Source: Branchiostoma floridae
Taxonomy: Eukaryota > Chordata > Leptocardii > Amphioxiformes > Branchiostomatidae
DNA: 64,000 nucleotides
Reading direction: 5' to 3'
Assembly: GCF_000003815.2 (NCBI RefSeq)
Contig: NC_049992.1
Location: 11,360,753-11,424,752 of the forward strand
Position numbers and translations under genes: made by a program. Positions 12,274 to 22,307 of this stretch are shown here, piece after piece. Numbering within the stretch: position 1 is the stretch's first letter; every line of letters starts with the position of its first letter. Below the pieces are notes generated by a model. It was not told the DNA's origin. It saw only the letters and a list, made by a program, of their open reading frames with translations, and made no database searches.

Positions 12274-14087
12274 TTAGAATTTGTAGTTAATTGCTTTTCT
12301 CTTTTCTTTATCCTTCTTTCCTTTGGCTTTCTTCTTTGCTGCATTACTCTGTCCTGTAATCAACAGAGAACAAAAAAAAGTTGTAATCATTGCTACATAT
12401 AATTTAATGATGAGTGTTTTCAGTACCTCAGTGTTTCAATACAGTGTTAATCATACATTAGGAAACATTTATTGTAGTATGAAAGGTGAACAAAGTACAT
12501 AATGAAGTTAGCAGTGCGTTGTTAAAATCAGAGTAGCAAATTGCAAGAAGCGAGTTGAAACAGAATTATGGTTAGCAAACATTGAATTGCATCGAAGGCA
12601 CATATATTGCTCGAAAATTGCATATTATAGATACATGGCGTATTGCATATTGGCTCTACGAATCGTATCTACTTTGCTGCTTTGCACCGCTTCATTGCAT
12701 CATTATTTGCATACCGATATCATCAAGTCACCAAGCATGCATAAATGCACCGCACCAAAAATTGCACACCACGAGTTGTAGAATAGTTATTTGCAACCAT
12801 GCATAACATTATGCATAGCTAAAAATTGCATGATGAGTTGCAGACTTATGCATCCAGAAGCCACAAGCCTTGCACTTCCTTCCAAGCTCACCTGACGACG
12901 CTGCTGAGTCACTTGCAGCCCTCAACCGGTCTTTCAATGACACACTCCTTTCGCCATCTGTCACATTTAAAAACAACCTTTTACCCAAGCATGCATGCAC
13001 TCGCTTACAGACCCAAACGGATTGCTCCATTCTTCTCGAAACATTTTTGCAATAGAGTCCAACTGTTTTCTAGCAGACGTCAATTCTGAATCACATATCT
13101 TTTTGGCAACGCAGAGCCTTCGGTCTTCCTCATGAGGACTGGTCCAATTCAGGTTTTGCCCATGTGACCTCATACCAATCGGTCAAAGGTCACTAATCAA
13201 GAGCAGTTTTGGTCAGTTATCCTGATGAAGGTCAAAGGTTTGACATAAGATAAAGGCTGAGTTTCCTCTTATTTATTACCGGTAAAATGTCGCAATCCAT
13301 CCAAGTCTGTATGTGAAAATAGGAAAGGTACATTACCTTCCTTACAAGCAGTACCCATGGTCAATTTGAATCTGGATCTAAACGACATGTTACGCACACT
13401 GTTCGGATCTGCGTAAAAAAAATAAGATAGGATCCACAGCAGGGATCGTCCGGAATGGTTAATTGTTTACAAAACGGTAACCTTCATAGCAGGCTTTCTG
13501 GGCCTTTTTAGGTCCTTTTTTGCTCATAACACACTATTTCTGACCTTTTCTTTTTGCACATGGTCGCTTACACTACGGCCCACAGTACAAGCAACACCGT
13601 ATTAAAAGAAAAGGCCAGCAAAAGTGTATTATGAGACCAAAAAAAACGAAGAAAGGACCAGAGAGCCTGCTATGGAGGCTATCAAAACAATCTGTTTCGT
13701 TTTGCCGTGCACGGTGGGCAAATGCAATACCTAAGTATATTTTTGTGTTGGGTGATTTAGAGCTGCAGTTTGCCAGAGGTGTGCGGTAGACAATTAGGTG
13801 GGGTGAAACTTGAAATAGCAACAATAACTTACAGAAAGTTCATTTTAAGATACAAGATACTAGTACTTTGCAAACAATTGGAATGTCACAACTTGGTTTT
13901 AAATATCATATCTTGAGCTAGTTTTATTGGTATTGTGCGAGCAGTTGTCACCTAATTAAAGATTGACTGTGTTTATCAAAGAAACTCCCACAGAATCATA
14001 TAAAAGGAACTGCTCACTTTCCCCTGCCTCGTCTGCGTTTCTTGGTGACCTTGAGTGGTGGTCTGAATGACTATTCTTGTTCCCCAT
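12274..14087 (-). CDS. MGN-family small basic protein 1 (4 coding exons, 95 aa), unrecognised
   Basis: Not recognised. Exons in order on the - strand are 14018-14087 (exon starts 14127 after a CAG acceptor, 40 nt leader), 13337-13408, 12892-12957 and 12274-12353. All introns are GT-AG and phase 1. Residues 1-23 begin MGNKNSHSDHHSRSP, and Gly2-Asn-Lys-Asn-Ser6 fits the N-myristoylation pattern. The middle exons carry RNMSFRSRFKLTMGTACKE and GERSVSLKDRLRAASDSAAS. The last exon is strikingly Lys-rich (AAKKKAKGKKDKEKRKAINY) and ends with TAA at 12274-12276. There is no signal peptide or membrane segment. The protein is strongly basic, so a membrane-surface or nucleic-acid-contacting role is possible, but this is inference. 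It shares start, intron phase and composition with genes at 20917-22307, 52249-54318 and 60284-63721. The second intron holds a hairpin MITE (13486-13675). Short exons predicted by eye are the main source of doubt. Confidence 0.66.
13486..13675. mobile_element. Foldback MITE in intron 2 of the gene at 12274-14087
   Basis: CATAGCAGGCTTTCTGGGCC at the left pairs with the complement of the right end over about 75 bp (further arm pieces GCTCATAACACAC and GACCTTTTCTTTT). The short spacer has no coding content. Confidence 0.65.
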
Positions 14088-15382
14088 CTTGTTTCAGTTC
14101 GTGTGGTTTCTTCCCCCACTCCAGGGCCTGTAGCAAGAACTAGAAATAAGTATCTGCATCATCAATAACTAATATGTTCGCGCCAAGTTCAGGTGCAATT
14201 TATTAAGGATTGCATTGTAAATAGGTGGTACAATTTCTGGGTAAAAACATTAACGTTGTATGTTGCATATGAGCAAGAAGGTGGTACTGAAGCGGCGACT
14301 AGTAATCTATGACGGTACTGCAGCACTGAACTGATCGGCCTATATCACGACAGACAACAAGATGGCGACCGGAAGGTGTCAAAATTAAAAGTGTTGATGA
14401 GACCAAGTTCAAAATAGATTTTGCCATCAAAAACCTGTAATAACATACATTTCACAGATGGGGAAATATGTGGCTTTGAAATCAGTCCATTCATGTATGT
14501 TAACTACATACCTTTGCCCCAAGTGCAAATTGCATTCATGTTTATAATATTAGGGCAATATTTTCAGACACTCGTCGGGATTTTCTAGCTGTAGATCACT
14601 TCAGAATCGAATTGAACTCGCTTAAGACAAGGCTTTCACCAATAATGCAAACGGAATGTTTGCTATAGATCCATTGTGTTACAGTTAATTTCTTCAAACG
14701 TATTATCACCCATGTATCTTCAATCAACTAAGGTTGTTGATTTATTTTCTTTTTCCTCGACCAAACGATAGATACATTACACCCCACCAACAAATGAAAA
14801 AATAAACATCAATTTACAAGATTTAAATCAATTTAGACAACAAAAAGTACTTGCATAATTGAAGATTGAAGAAAATATTTTCTTAAGACACCCATCATTT
14901 GCTCCAAACAAGCGTTCCCCATGAGTAGGTATTCGCTCTTCATCGCACTATACTGAGTACATATGGAGGCAAACAATATTGTTTTGAAAGATAATACATG
15001 AGCTCTAGCGGAACATACCCTACCAAGTGGATTTCTCGTCTTTTGTGTTAGTTGATGCTCTAGTTGTAAGTTAACTCGTAGTTGCATATGCGTGGAAATA
15101 ACAAGAGTCAGGGGACCCGTGACTGTTGACGAGACTATGTAACGGACAAAGGCAATGTCAGGTGTCAGCCTCTATAGCTATCTGTGACTGTAACTACCAG
15201 AAACAGGGAAGCTGTGTGGTGTCTACAAGACTAGCTACGCTGATTAGAGAGAGAACATTTGCCAGAGGAGTTTGTCCACCACAGGGTTTCATTTGCCCGC
15301 ACATTTCCGAGCTAGGGATGGGGGCGTGCGATATTTTTCCAGTGGACTCCTGGCCAATTACTTATCCTGTTACCTCGATGAA

Positions 15383-15506
15383 GGTTAGACATCCAGGTAA
15401 TAAGATACACCAAAAAGCAGTTACTCAGACAGGTACAAGACAATGGATGTTGTCTGAAACATCTGACCGTTTCCAAAATCATATCCAGTCGCTTTTTGGC
15501 GTATAT
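15383..15506. repeat. Dispersed repeat with GTTAGACATCCAGG, copy 1
   Basis: GGTTAGACATCCAGGTAATA, AAAAAGCAGTTACTC and GAAACATCTGACCGTTTCCA recur at 56995-57182. It creates chance open frames on both strands. The family is not recognised with certainty. Confidence 0.55.
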
Positions 15507-16383
15507 ACAATGTTTGTGCCGAATTCTACTATTCATTGGAAAGCCTGGTGGAGCCCATGGATTACACTATATTTCATACTCTTTGATTTAGTATCATAAT
15601 GATTAAAGTAGTCGCAATGCACTCCACAAATGCATACAGAATGTGTACAGAATGCCAAAGATATTTGGAGAAAATTTATATCGTTACATCCCAAGGGTAC
15701 AATACAAGATGTACAACAACTCGTAATGCTGTCTGATAGCCAGAATTATCGACAGAGACCACTGAACGACCTGACGGAATCAAGGTCACATTACTCTTGG
15801 TCACTTTTCTAGATTAAACCTACCGGGAGGCTATGTATAGAGTATGGCACAAATGTTGTTTTTGTACATTGTAATAGATATGCAGCCATGACTGGAAATA
15901 TTGTATTGTTGTAGTTTTCTTTCTTCGTTTTGTTTTGTTAACTTTTGATTTATTTTGGTTGTCAGCAATGTAGGGAAAATTAGAACTATGCATACTTTTG
16001 TTTTCTTTGTCATAGCATTTTTCAATCGTTAAGTTTGCAAATATTGTCAATAGTGTTCTTGTAGTGCATGCACGATATGCATGTACAGTGAAATGTCTGT
16101 ATAGACGGTCCCCAATAGATACAGCCCTACCGTTTACCCTGCTTATTCTTTCCATTGTTAACAGATTGACACTAACCATTTGAAACATTTAGCATTCAAC
16201 AATTCTGGAAAGACAAGTCTTTAAAATACCCGTCAATAGTAGTCTGGTCTTAGAGGGACAATAGAGGGTCTACTTGGCCGATTATCTCATCTGGCAAATT
16301 ATTCAACTTAATTTGGCTAATTTGCACTGTTCCAACGAAAGATCATATAAGTCCCAAATTAAGATTTAGGAGATACCTGCTTA

Positions 16384-16396
16384 AGGTCAAAGGTCA
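16384..16396 (+). promoter_or_regulatory. Perfect DR1 nuclear-receptor site
   Basis: AGGTCA A AGGTCA is an exact direct repeat with one-base spacing, the site type used by HNF4, RXR heterodimers and COUP-TF. A CACGTG E-box follows at about 16402. A near-match (CGGTCAAAGGTCA) lies at 13180-13192. Use is inference; both lie near the gene at 12274-14087. Confidence 0.3.
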
Positions 16397-17049
16397 TTCT
16401 GCACGTGACGTAAGAGTCAATGCAAAACCAAAGGACATTGTATGGGTCCTTGGCTTATTGGCAAAAGTCGGTGATTTGACGAACAATTCATGACGACACG
16501 ATTAAGTAACTCTTAATCGATATACGAGGATCCTATTGTCGTTTATAGACATTTATCCTGTAATATCTGAACGGATATGTAGTCCGTGTTGGGGACAGTT
16601 GCTTTACTCCCGGGACAAATTACGCATTTTTCTTTGAAAGGTAGTGACAGGATCAGACCCTCTAAAGCAACACCGGCCTAAGAACAGAAACCGCCTTAAG
16701 CTAAGCTTCTGTTTATCTTCATGCGCTATCTCTTCTAATTGTCTGACAGAAATGCCTGTTACCTCCCCCCCCCCCTCCCCACACAGGTGCGTTGGCATAA
16801 GGACGAACATTTGTTGTAGCATTACATACCTCATGCTGTGTCATCGACTTTAAGCACAGAGTCAATGTGTTATTTCACTGGAGGAAGGGAGGTCATTCTT
16901 CTACGTGACGAAAAAAAAAGGAACAAGGCTATGTCTGCACTGAAAGAATCCTTCAGACAAATATCGTGTGTATGTTTACCAGTGGCAGCTAACACCACAC
17001 TACGGTATAGACAACAAGCGGGATTACTATATGACATGAAAACGCTCAC

Positions 17050-17163
17050 CTCCTGTAGCTCGAAACTTTGCTGGGTTCTACCTGTTCGAGTCAGACGTAC
17101 AAGACGACATTCCTACGTTCTGCAGACAGGTGTTATGACGGCTGTTCACACCGCGCTGTGTGT
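17050..17163 (-). other. Possible spliced non-coding exon upstream of the gene at 12274-14087
   Basis: On the - strand a pyrimidine-rich acceptor (CACCCCATTGCAG) and a strong donor (GGAG, then gtgagc) bound 114 nt in which all three frames contain stops. It lies about 2.9 kb upstream of the MGN exon at 14127, which needs an upstream exon. The link between them is inference. Confidence 0.25.
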
Positions 17164-19596
17164 CTGCAATGGGGTGAAACGGTAACCAGCACGACAACTC
17201 GTCCTGACGCGGACTGGAAGCTAGTCTTTCAACTTCACTGACTTCAGTTCGTGGTCTGGTAGCTCAAAATGGGAAGGCTCTTTTGGGGGAATTAACCTAC
17301 ACCTGATATCTTCGTTAATGGCGCGATTGAAGGTTGGTATATACATAACTTACACACATTCAAAGGAAGCTATTTTTCGTACACAGTCCGAGTATTGTAG
17401 CTGATTAAGGTACGGTCTGATTGTGTCATACCCAAATTGGTAGAAAAGAAACTGATTGGAACACTGCCCAAGGGACGGTACATAATACAATGTACCCACT
17501 TTCACTATTCGACTTTAATTCGAAACAAAGAGGGGGGAAGTGTCTTTTAGGTACAAAATTGCCACTCCAAAGAGATCAAAACACTAGAAATTTTTCACAC
17601 TTTAAATATCCCACATTTCATAGGACGGAGTCTCTATTAAAGATGGCTTAGAATGTGGACATCTGAAACAACGTTGTTGAGGATTGCATAATTACAGTGC
17701 GTGTTCTGCTATATATCGGCATCGCGATTGCTTGCTATCAGCATGACGACATGGTCACAGACACTTCTAAGCAGGTATTCTGTACCTACTATATCCTTAG
17801 ATAGGGGTAATCACCAGAATACATGGGGGACATCTATTGACACTTCACAGGTTTTCTACGCATAAACCGCGCAGAGGCACGTATACCACTAGACCATACA
17901 ATTCTCTTTTATGTGGATATACTTAGGAACTCCCACGCATATACGCTCGCACACACACGCGCACAAGCACGCACTGTGTTTTGTCCGTTTAATCTATGTT
18001 TTAATATACATCTCAGCGAACGTGTAAACCTATTCTACTTACCGTATTGAATTTATCATGGATTGATCGAGCTGCAACAATATGGAAAGCACAATCCGTT
18101 CTCGCAATGTCGCACCGTACGATATGTACGGGCGGGCACTTATGTGATTACAGTTCCCTGTGCGTCTTTAGGGATCGTTTGGTATGTTCTATATTATACC
18201 AACACGTAGATACATACAACTAGGGCAAATCTATGAAATGAAATCTATAAGCGAGACTATTTGTCAAAACTTATTGTTTGGTGCAGATTTAGTCAATTAA
18301 CCGGGGAGGGAAATACTGACAAGGTAAACATCATCATCATCAAAATCATCAAAATGGTTTATTTTTAAAACAAGATACTGGCAGCCAGGAACTGAATTTT
18401 GTCTTGTTGTACATTAAAATCTATGCTCATTTTAACATACATATCGCTTAAAACATGTCGCTTAAAAGTATTCACCTCTATTGATAACACGAGGCTATAC
18501 ATAGACGAGACAATTTTGATAAACGGTGTGGTCTCGTATTCAATCCTATTATATGTTTCAAACTCGCTGACATTTTATCACTGAGTTCGTCACCTAATGT
18601 AAGAATTTAGCGAACACTCCTAGGAAAGTACGCCCTTAACATCGACATTTACCGAGTATGCGGTATCCCCCATACAGACCCCCTATTTGTTTAAAATCTC
18701 AGATGTAGACAATGTTGTTGACAAAACAGAGAATTTGAAAACGCCCCTTCTCTCTTACAAGAGGAGCTATTGAAATTCGTCCTATATGGATGACGTCAAG
18801 TGAAAAGACTGGATTGTTGACGTAATGAAGGTGTGCTATTTACCGTCAGATTAGGTGTGAAATGTACATTTATGGATAGAACTCATAAAACCATAGCTCA
18901 AGTGCATGAACATACGATAAAGTATTTCAAACATTTCTATTTTTTTTTCGACAGACGAGGAAAATGTGGCACTCAAGTTAGTAACGTATATATTTTACAC
19001 AGTACAGACAGAAGACCTCCTGACAAAAGGCAGGTCATTTCAAACATTGCGTACTTATTTCCTAGGTTAAAATGTCTACTAAGATATCACGTATTTGGAC
19101 TAGACCTCCAATAAGGTTGCAATGCAATCGACTGATGATAACCACAAGTACAGAAGAAGAGATACCTCTGAATACGTCACGCTTTCAATAGAAATGTGAG
19201 CGTGACGTGATTCTGGTTCATAGGATTTGTTTGGTTTATATGATTCTGCATGACTCCAAGAATGTATTCATACATACCTCTTCCCCGAGACACAATATTT
19301 TCCTTTCCCTCGCCTAGAATAGTGAAAGCGTCCTATTGTTGTTTGAGACAGGAGGTTCACCGTAGCTACACCTACCTGGCAGTGTGTAATGGATACAGCG
19401 TACCAGCGTGGGTCAGTGATACACAGTGGGTAGGTGTGTTCGTGTGTAAACATCCGTGCGATTTGATACATCCGAATGTCTGTCAGTGTATCCATAGGTC
19501 ACCAAAGGCCAACCTGAGTTGGACTAGTCTATATGAAAACTGACGGGTGGTGATAAGAATTCTGAGAAAAAGAGACGAAGGGAGGTCAATCTTCGG

Positions 19597-19810
19597 TACT
19601 CTCCAAGCAGAGGTTAGGCTCCGGCTGTTTTTTAACGTTTTTTTTAAGTCATTTTTATCGGGCTTTCTATTTTGTCATTTTTCTTGAGGTACGCCAGCCA
19701 AAAGTTAGGTTTTGGCACAGCAAGATGAAATAGAAAATAGAAAGCCCGATAAAAACGACTAAAAAAAAACGTTAAAAAACAGTCGGAGCCTAACCTCTGC
19801 TTGGAGAGTA
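19597..19810. mobile_element. MITE with CTCCAAGCAGAGGTTAGGCT ends and 9-bp target duplication
   Basis: Ends TACTCTCCAAGCAGAGGTTA and its complement at the right, with long arms (TTTTTATCGGGCTTTCTATT pairs with its complement at about 19736-19755). The direct repeat AATCTTCGG flanks it (19588-19596 and 19811-19819). It shares the first dozen end bases with the elements at 8722 and 9499 but not their interior. Confidence 0.8.
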
Positions 19811-19895
19811 AATCTTCGGATGGATACAGATGGTGCATAGTAAATCAGCTCTTTGCTTTACCTGCCTGTTTCCACCCTATCGTGTATTTTGTTCC

Positions 19896-20110
19896 TACAT
19901 TCTTCCATTAACTCCCGTTCTAATAAAGTCCCCAGCCACGTTTGTTCTTTTGTCGTTTTCCCCCTCTACACTCTTCCCTTCACTCAATCCCATTATAATA
20001 AAGTCTCCAGCCACGTTCCTTCTTTTGTATGTCGTTTTACCCTTATACACTATTTCCATCACTCCATCCCGTTCTAATTAAGTCTCCAGCTATGTTTCTT
20101 CTTTTGTACG
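19896..20110 (+). repeat. Tandem repeat, three units of about 75-79 bp
   Basis: TAATAAAGTC (or TAATTAAGTC) recurs at 19921, 19996 and 20075, each followed by CCAGCCACGTT-like and TTCTTTTGT-like segments and ACTCCATCCC-like spacers. Pyrimidine-rich. Long chance open frames cross it. Confidence 0.65.
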
Positions 20111-20530
20111 TCGTCCTCACTACTCTATAGACCTGAATAATAGTTAGATGTATGCCATGCTCCATAACAAACGTGTGAAGCGACGTTTGCATTCGGCCTC
20201 GAACATTGAGTCACATAATGTCACGTCACACCTCACACCCTGCCATGCCCAGTACGTTTAAACAAAGATACTTGGTCAAGTTCACACGACCGTGGGGAAG
20301 TCGTGTTCAACGCCTTGGAAAGAAAAACAACGCCGTTACGTACGGGTAGCTCTGAGGTATTTTCAATAACCTGTGTACTTAAAGGGCTTTGTGTACTTTT
20401 TAATTTAGAACTTTCAGCACGTAGTGACTGCACTCGACATAAATGAGAAAACAACATGCATCGCTGAACTGTTGCATCATTGGAATTTGTATGTAGTAGT
20501 GCCATGGATTCTATTGCTTGGAGATATTTT

Positions 20531-20536
20531 TTTATT
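20531..20536 (-). terminator. Poly(A) signal AATAAA for the gene at 20917-22307
   Basis: AATAAA on the - strand lies 381 nt beyond the stop codon. Confidence 0.45.
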
Positions 20537-20916
20537 TGTGAGTTTTAGTAAAACTCTTTTGTCTAAAAGATAAGACTCTGAGATCAAGGCGTCTTTGGAA
20601 CGGTTGTTGATTGAAATAGGCAACAATTGAGTGGTGTATATACATTTGGTGGTTAGGGTAAGATCGATCGTTGTCTTAAAAAATAGAGCGATTATATATC
20701 AACATGTTCTTGTCCTTTTTGAACTATGAAATTCGGAATGTTTCTCTGCTAACAAATTCTCAAAATCTGACTTAATTGCACTGATTTTGTTACGCATCAT
20801 GCATTAGAAAAAGTTACAATGCCCATAGCATTGCTAAATGTTCAAACTTGTTAACGTTAATAACTTAGATATGATATGCATTGACCTATGTACAAAAGTT
20901 CTATTTGAGTCAACTA

Positions 20917-22307
20917 CTAAAGTAAAGACTCCGTGGACGGAGTGGTCGCTGTGTTTTCAAGCGCCCTCTTGCGGAGGCCGAGTCTGAAGCTGTCGTTTCT
21001 GTCAACAACCCGGACCGAACCTGTGGAGATAGGTTTGTACTCATTATCGACTGCACACATGACACAATACCTCTGTGTCCTAATGTTTAAAGCGAAACAG
21101 TAGACAAATTTACCATGAACGACCTAAAGTAAGACGAACACAAATCCGTTTTTTTAACTGAAGGAAGTAGACAAACATGTTTAACACACAGATTCTGGAA
21201 ATTGGAACTACGACCAGAACTACATGTAGAAGAGAAATTGTGAAGTTATTTATTACCTTTTACGTCAGAATCATCATCAGGGCGACGAAAGACTCGTCTG
21301 CTTTTGACGTCACCGAAACGTGTGGGCTCCTTTGCTGACGTCACAAGGTCATTGATGCCCTTCAAATCTGCATATAAAGTGGAGATCACAAATGCTTAAA
21401 CTTATACACACTAACATGTGCGTCAGAAGAAAGAGAAGATATTGGAACTCTTTGTGAATGTTTATGTACACAATGGCAACGTGGGCACTGACGCAATGCT
21501 CTACCTGTCGGCTTACCCACTTCAATGAGACTATTTATCAGTCCAAATAGCCCTCCGGCGATTTTGGCACATTGACAATTCTGCGTGTGTCTGTTACACC
21601 TTGGTACAGTATGAAATGAAGTGACAGTACATTTGTTTGTACAATCAGGTTCTGATGGTGGAAATCTATACTGTGTTGGGATATGTTCACGTGTTTTGCA
21701 CCCACCTCTAAATCATCATCGATATTTGTTTGATTTAGCAGCTGAGCCAAGCATGTCCAAAAAGTTTAAAGACGTGTACGTAAACAACAGTATAGCATGA
21801 TTAATTGTTGTGTAAACAATGATGTCTGTCTCACCTTCCATACTGTTGCACCGTCGACTGCCATTCAGAGTGAATTTCTCAGCCGTGTCGATCCTATGTC
21901 TGAAGGACGTCCGGAGACGGTTCTCTCTACACCGCAGTCGGCACTTACTACGTTCTGTTTTGGGGGGAAGGGGGGGTAAGTGTTATACAGGAGTGTAACA
22001 ACACTAGCAAACTTTGCCAACTGGATCATATGGTCTAAGTGAAAATATTGTCATTAATATTGGATAATTTCATAGGGAAGGAAGAAATTAAAGGAAGCAT
22101 AAAAGAGATCATGAAAACGGAAAGAAGGGAAACGAACCGAGATCACCAATGCAGAAGAGGAATAAGAAAATAGGGAAATGTCATATGACATGAGTTCAGT
22201 TCCGTTTTATCTTGCAAAATTATTTAAGTATATAGAGTTTTAAATATATAAACGCTATACCTACCTTCTGACATATGCGTGCTGTGGTGGGCCTGGGAGT
22301 TTCCCAT
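20917..22307 (-). CDS. MGN-family small basic protein 2 (4 coding exons, 125 aa), unrecognised
   Basis: Not recognised. Exons in order on the - strand are 22265-22307, 21835-21954, 21257-21367 and 20917-21020, all with GT-AG borders and phase-1 introns; the second follows a clear polypyrimidine tract. The start MGNSQAHHSTHMSE fits the N-myristoylation pattern (Gly2, Ala6). Exon 2 is very Arg-rich (RSKCRLRCRENRLRTSFRHR). Exon 3 carries LKGINDLVTSAKEP and RRVFRRPDDDSDV. The last exon has DRNDSFRLGLRKRALENT and ends SLL, TAG at 20917-20919. No signal peptide or membrane helix is seen. Several basic-then-Ser/Thr sites could be kinase targets. A candidate AATAAA on the - strand at 20531-20536 gives a 3' UTR of about 380 nt. 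The gene is divergent from the sialyltransferase at 24993 with about 2.7 kb between starts. Its first coding exon has the same length (43 nt) as that of the gene at 60284, supporting common descent. Confidence 0.68.

Larger units (their letters stand above)
14128..19587. other. Intergenic stretch between the two - strand MGN genes
   Basis: Holds the dispersed repeat at 15383, the DR1 site at 16384 and a possible non-coding exon at 17050-17163. Otherwise only short, unrecognised open frames are seen. Confidence 0.5.

Noticed and set aside
12967-13173. Open frame with EEDRRLCVAKKICDSELTSA on the - strand, lying between exons of the 95-aa MGN gene
   Set aside because: Its frame does not fit the phase-1 exons on either side and it lacks a good acceptor; including it puts a stop in the transcript. 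It remains an oddity of protein-like composition.
14833-14942. MGNACLEQMM start on the - strand as a fifth MGN gene or alternative first exon
   Set aside because: Leu at position 6 does not fit the myristoylation pattern, the only phase-1 donor (gtgtct) is poor, and it lies upstream of an exon that already has a good MGN start.
15126-15600. 157-codon open frame with CNGQRQCQVSAS, reminiscent of a rhamnose-binding lectin domain
   Set aside because: The resemblance covers only about 12 residues, the expected following FGDPC-type segment is missing and the second half is the dispersed repeat at 15383.
16604-16834. Open frame QLEEIAHEDKQKLSLRRF on the - strand as an exon
   Set aside because: Attractive composition, but no GT donor in a compatible frame and no partner exon.
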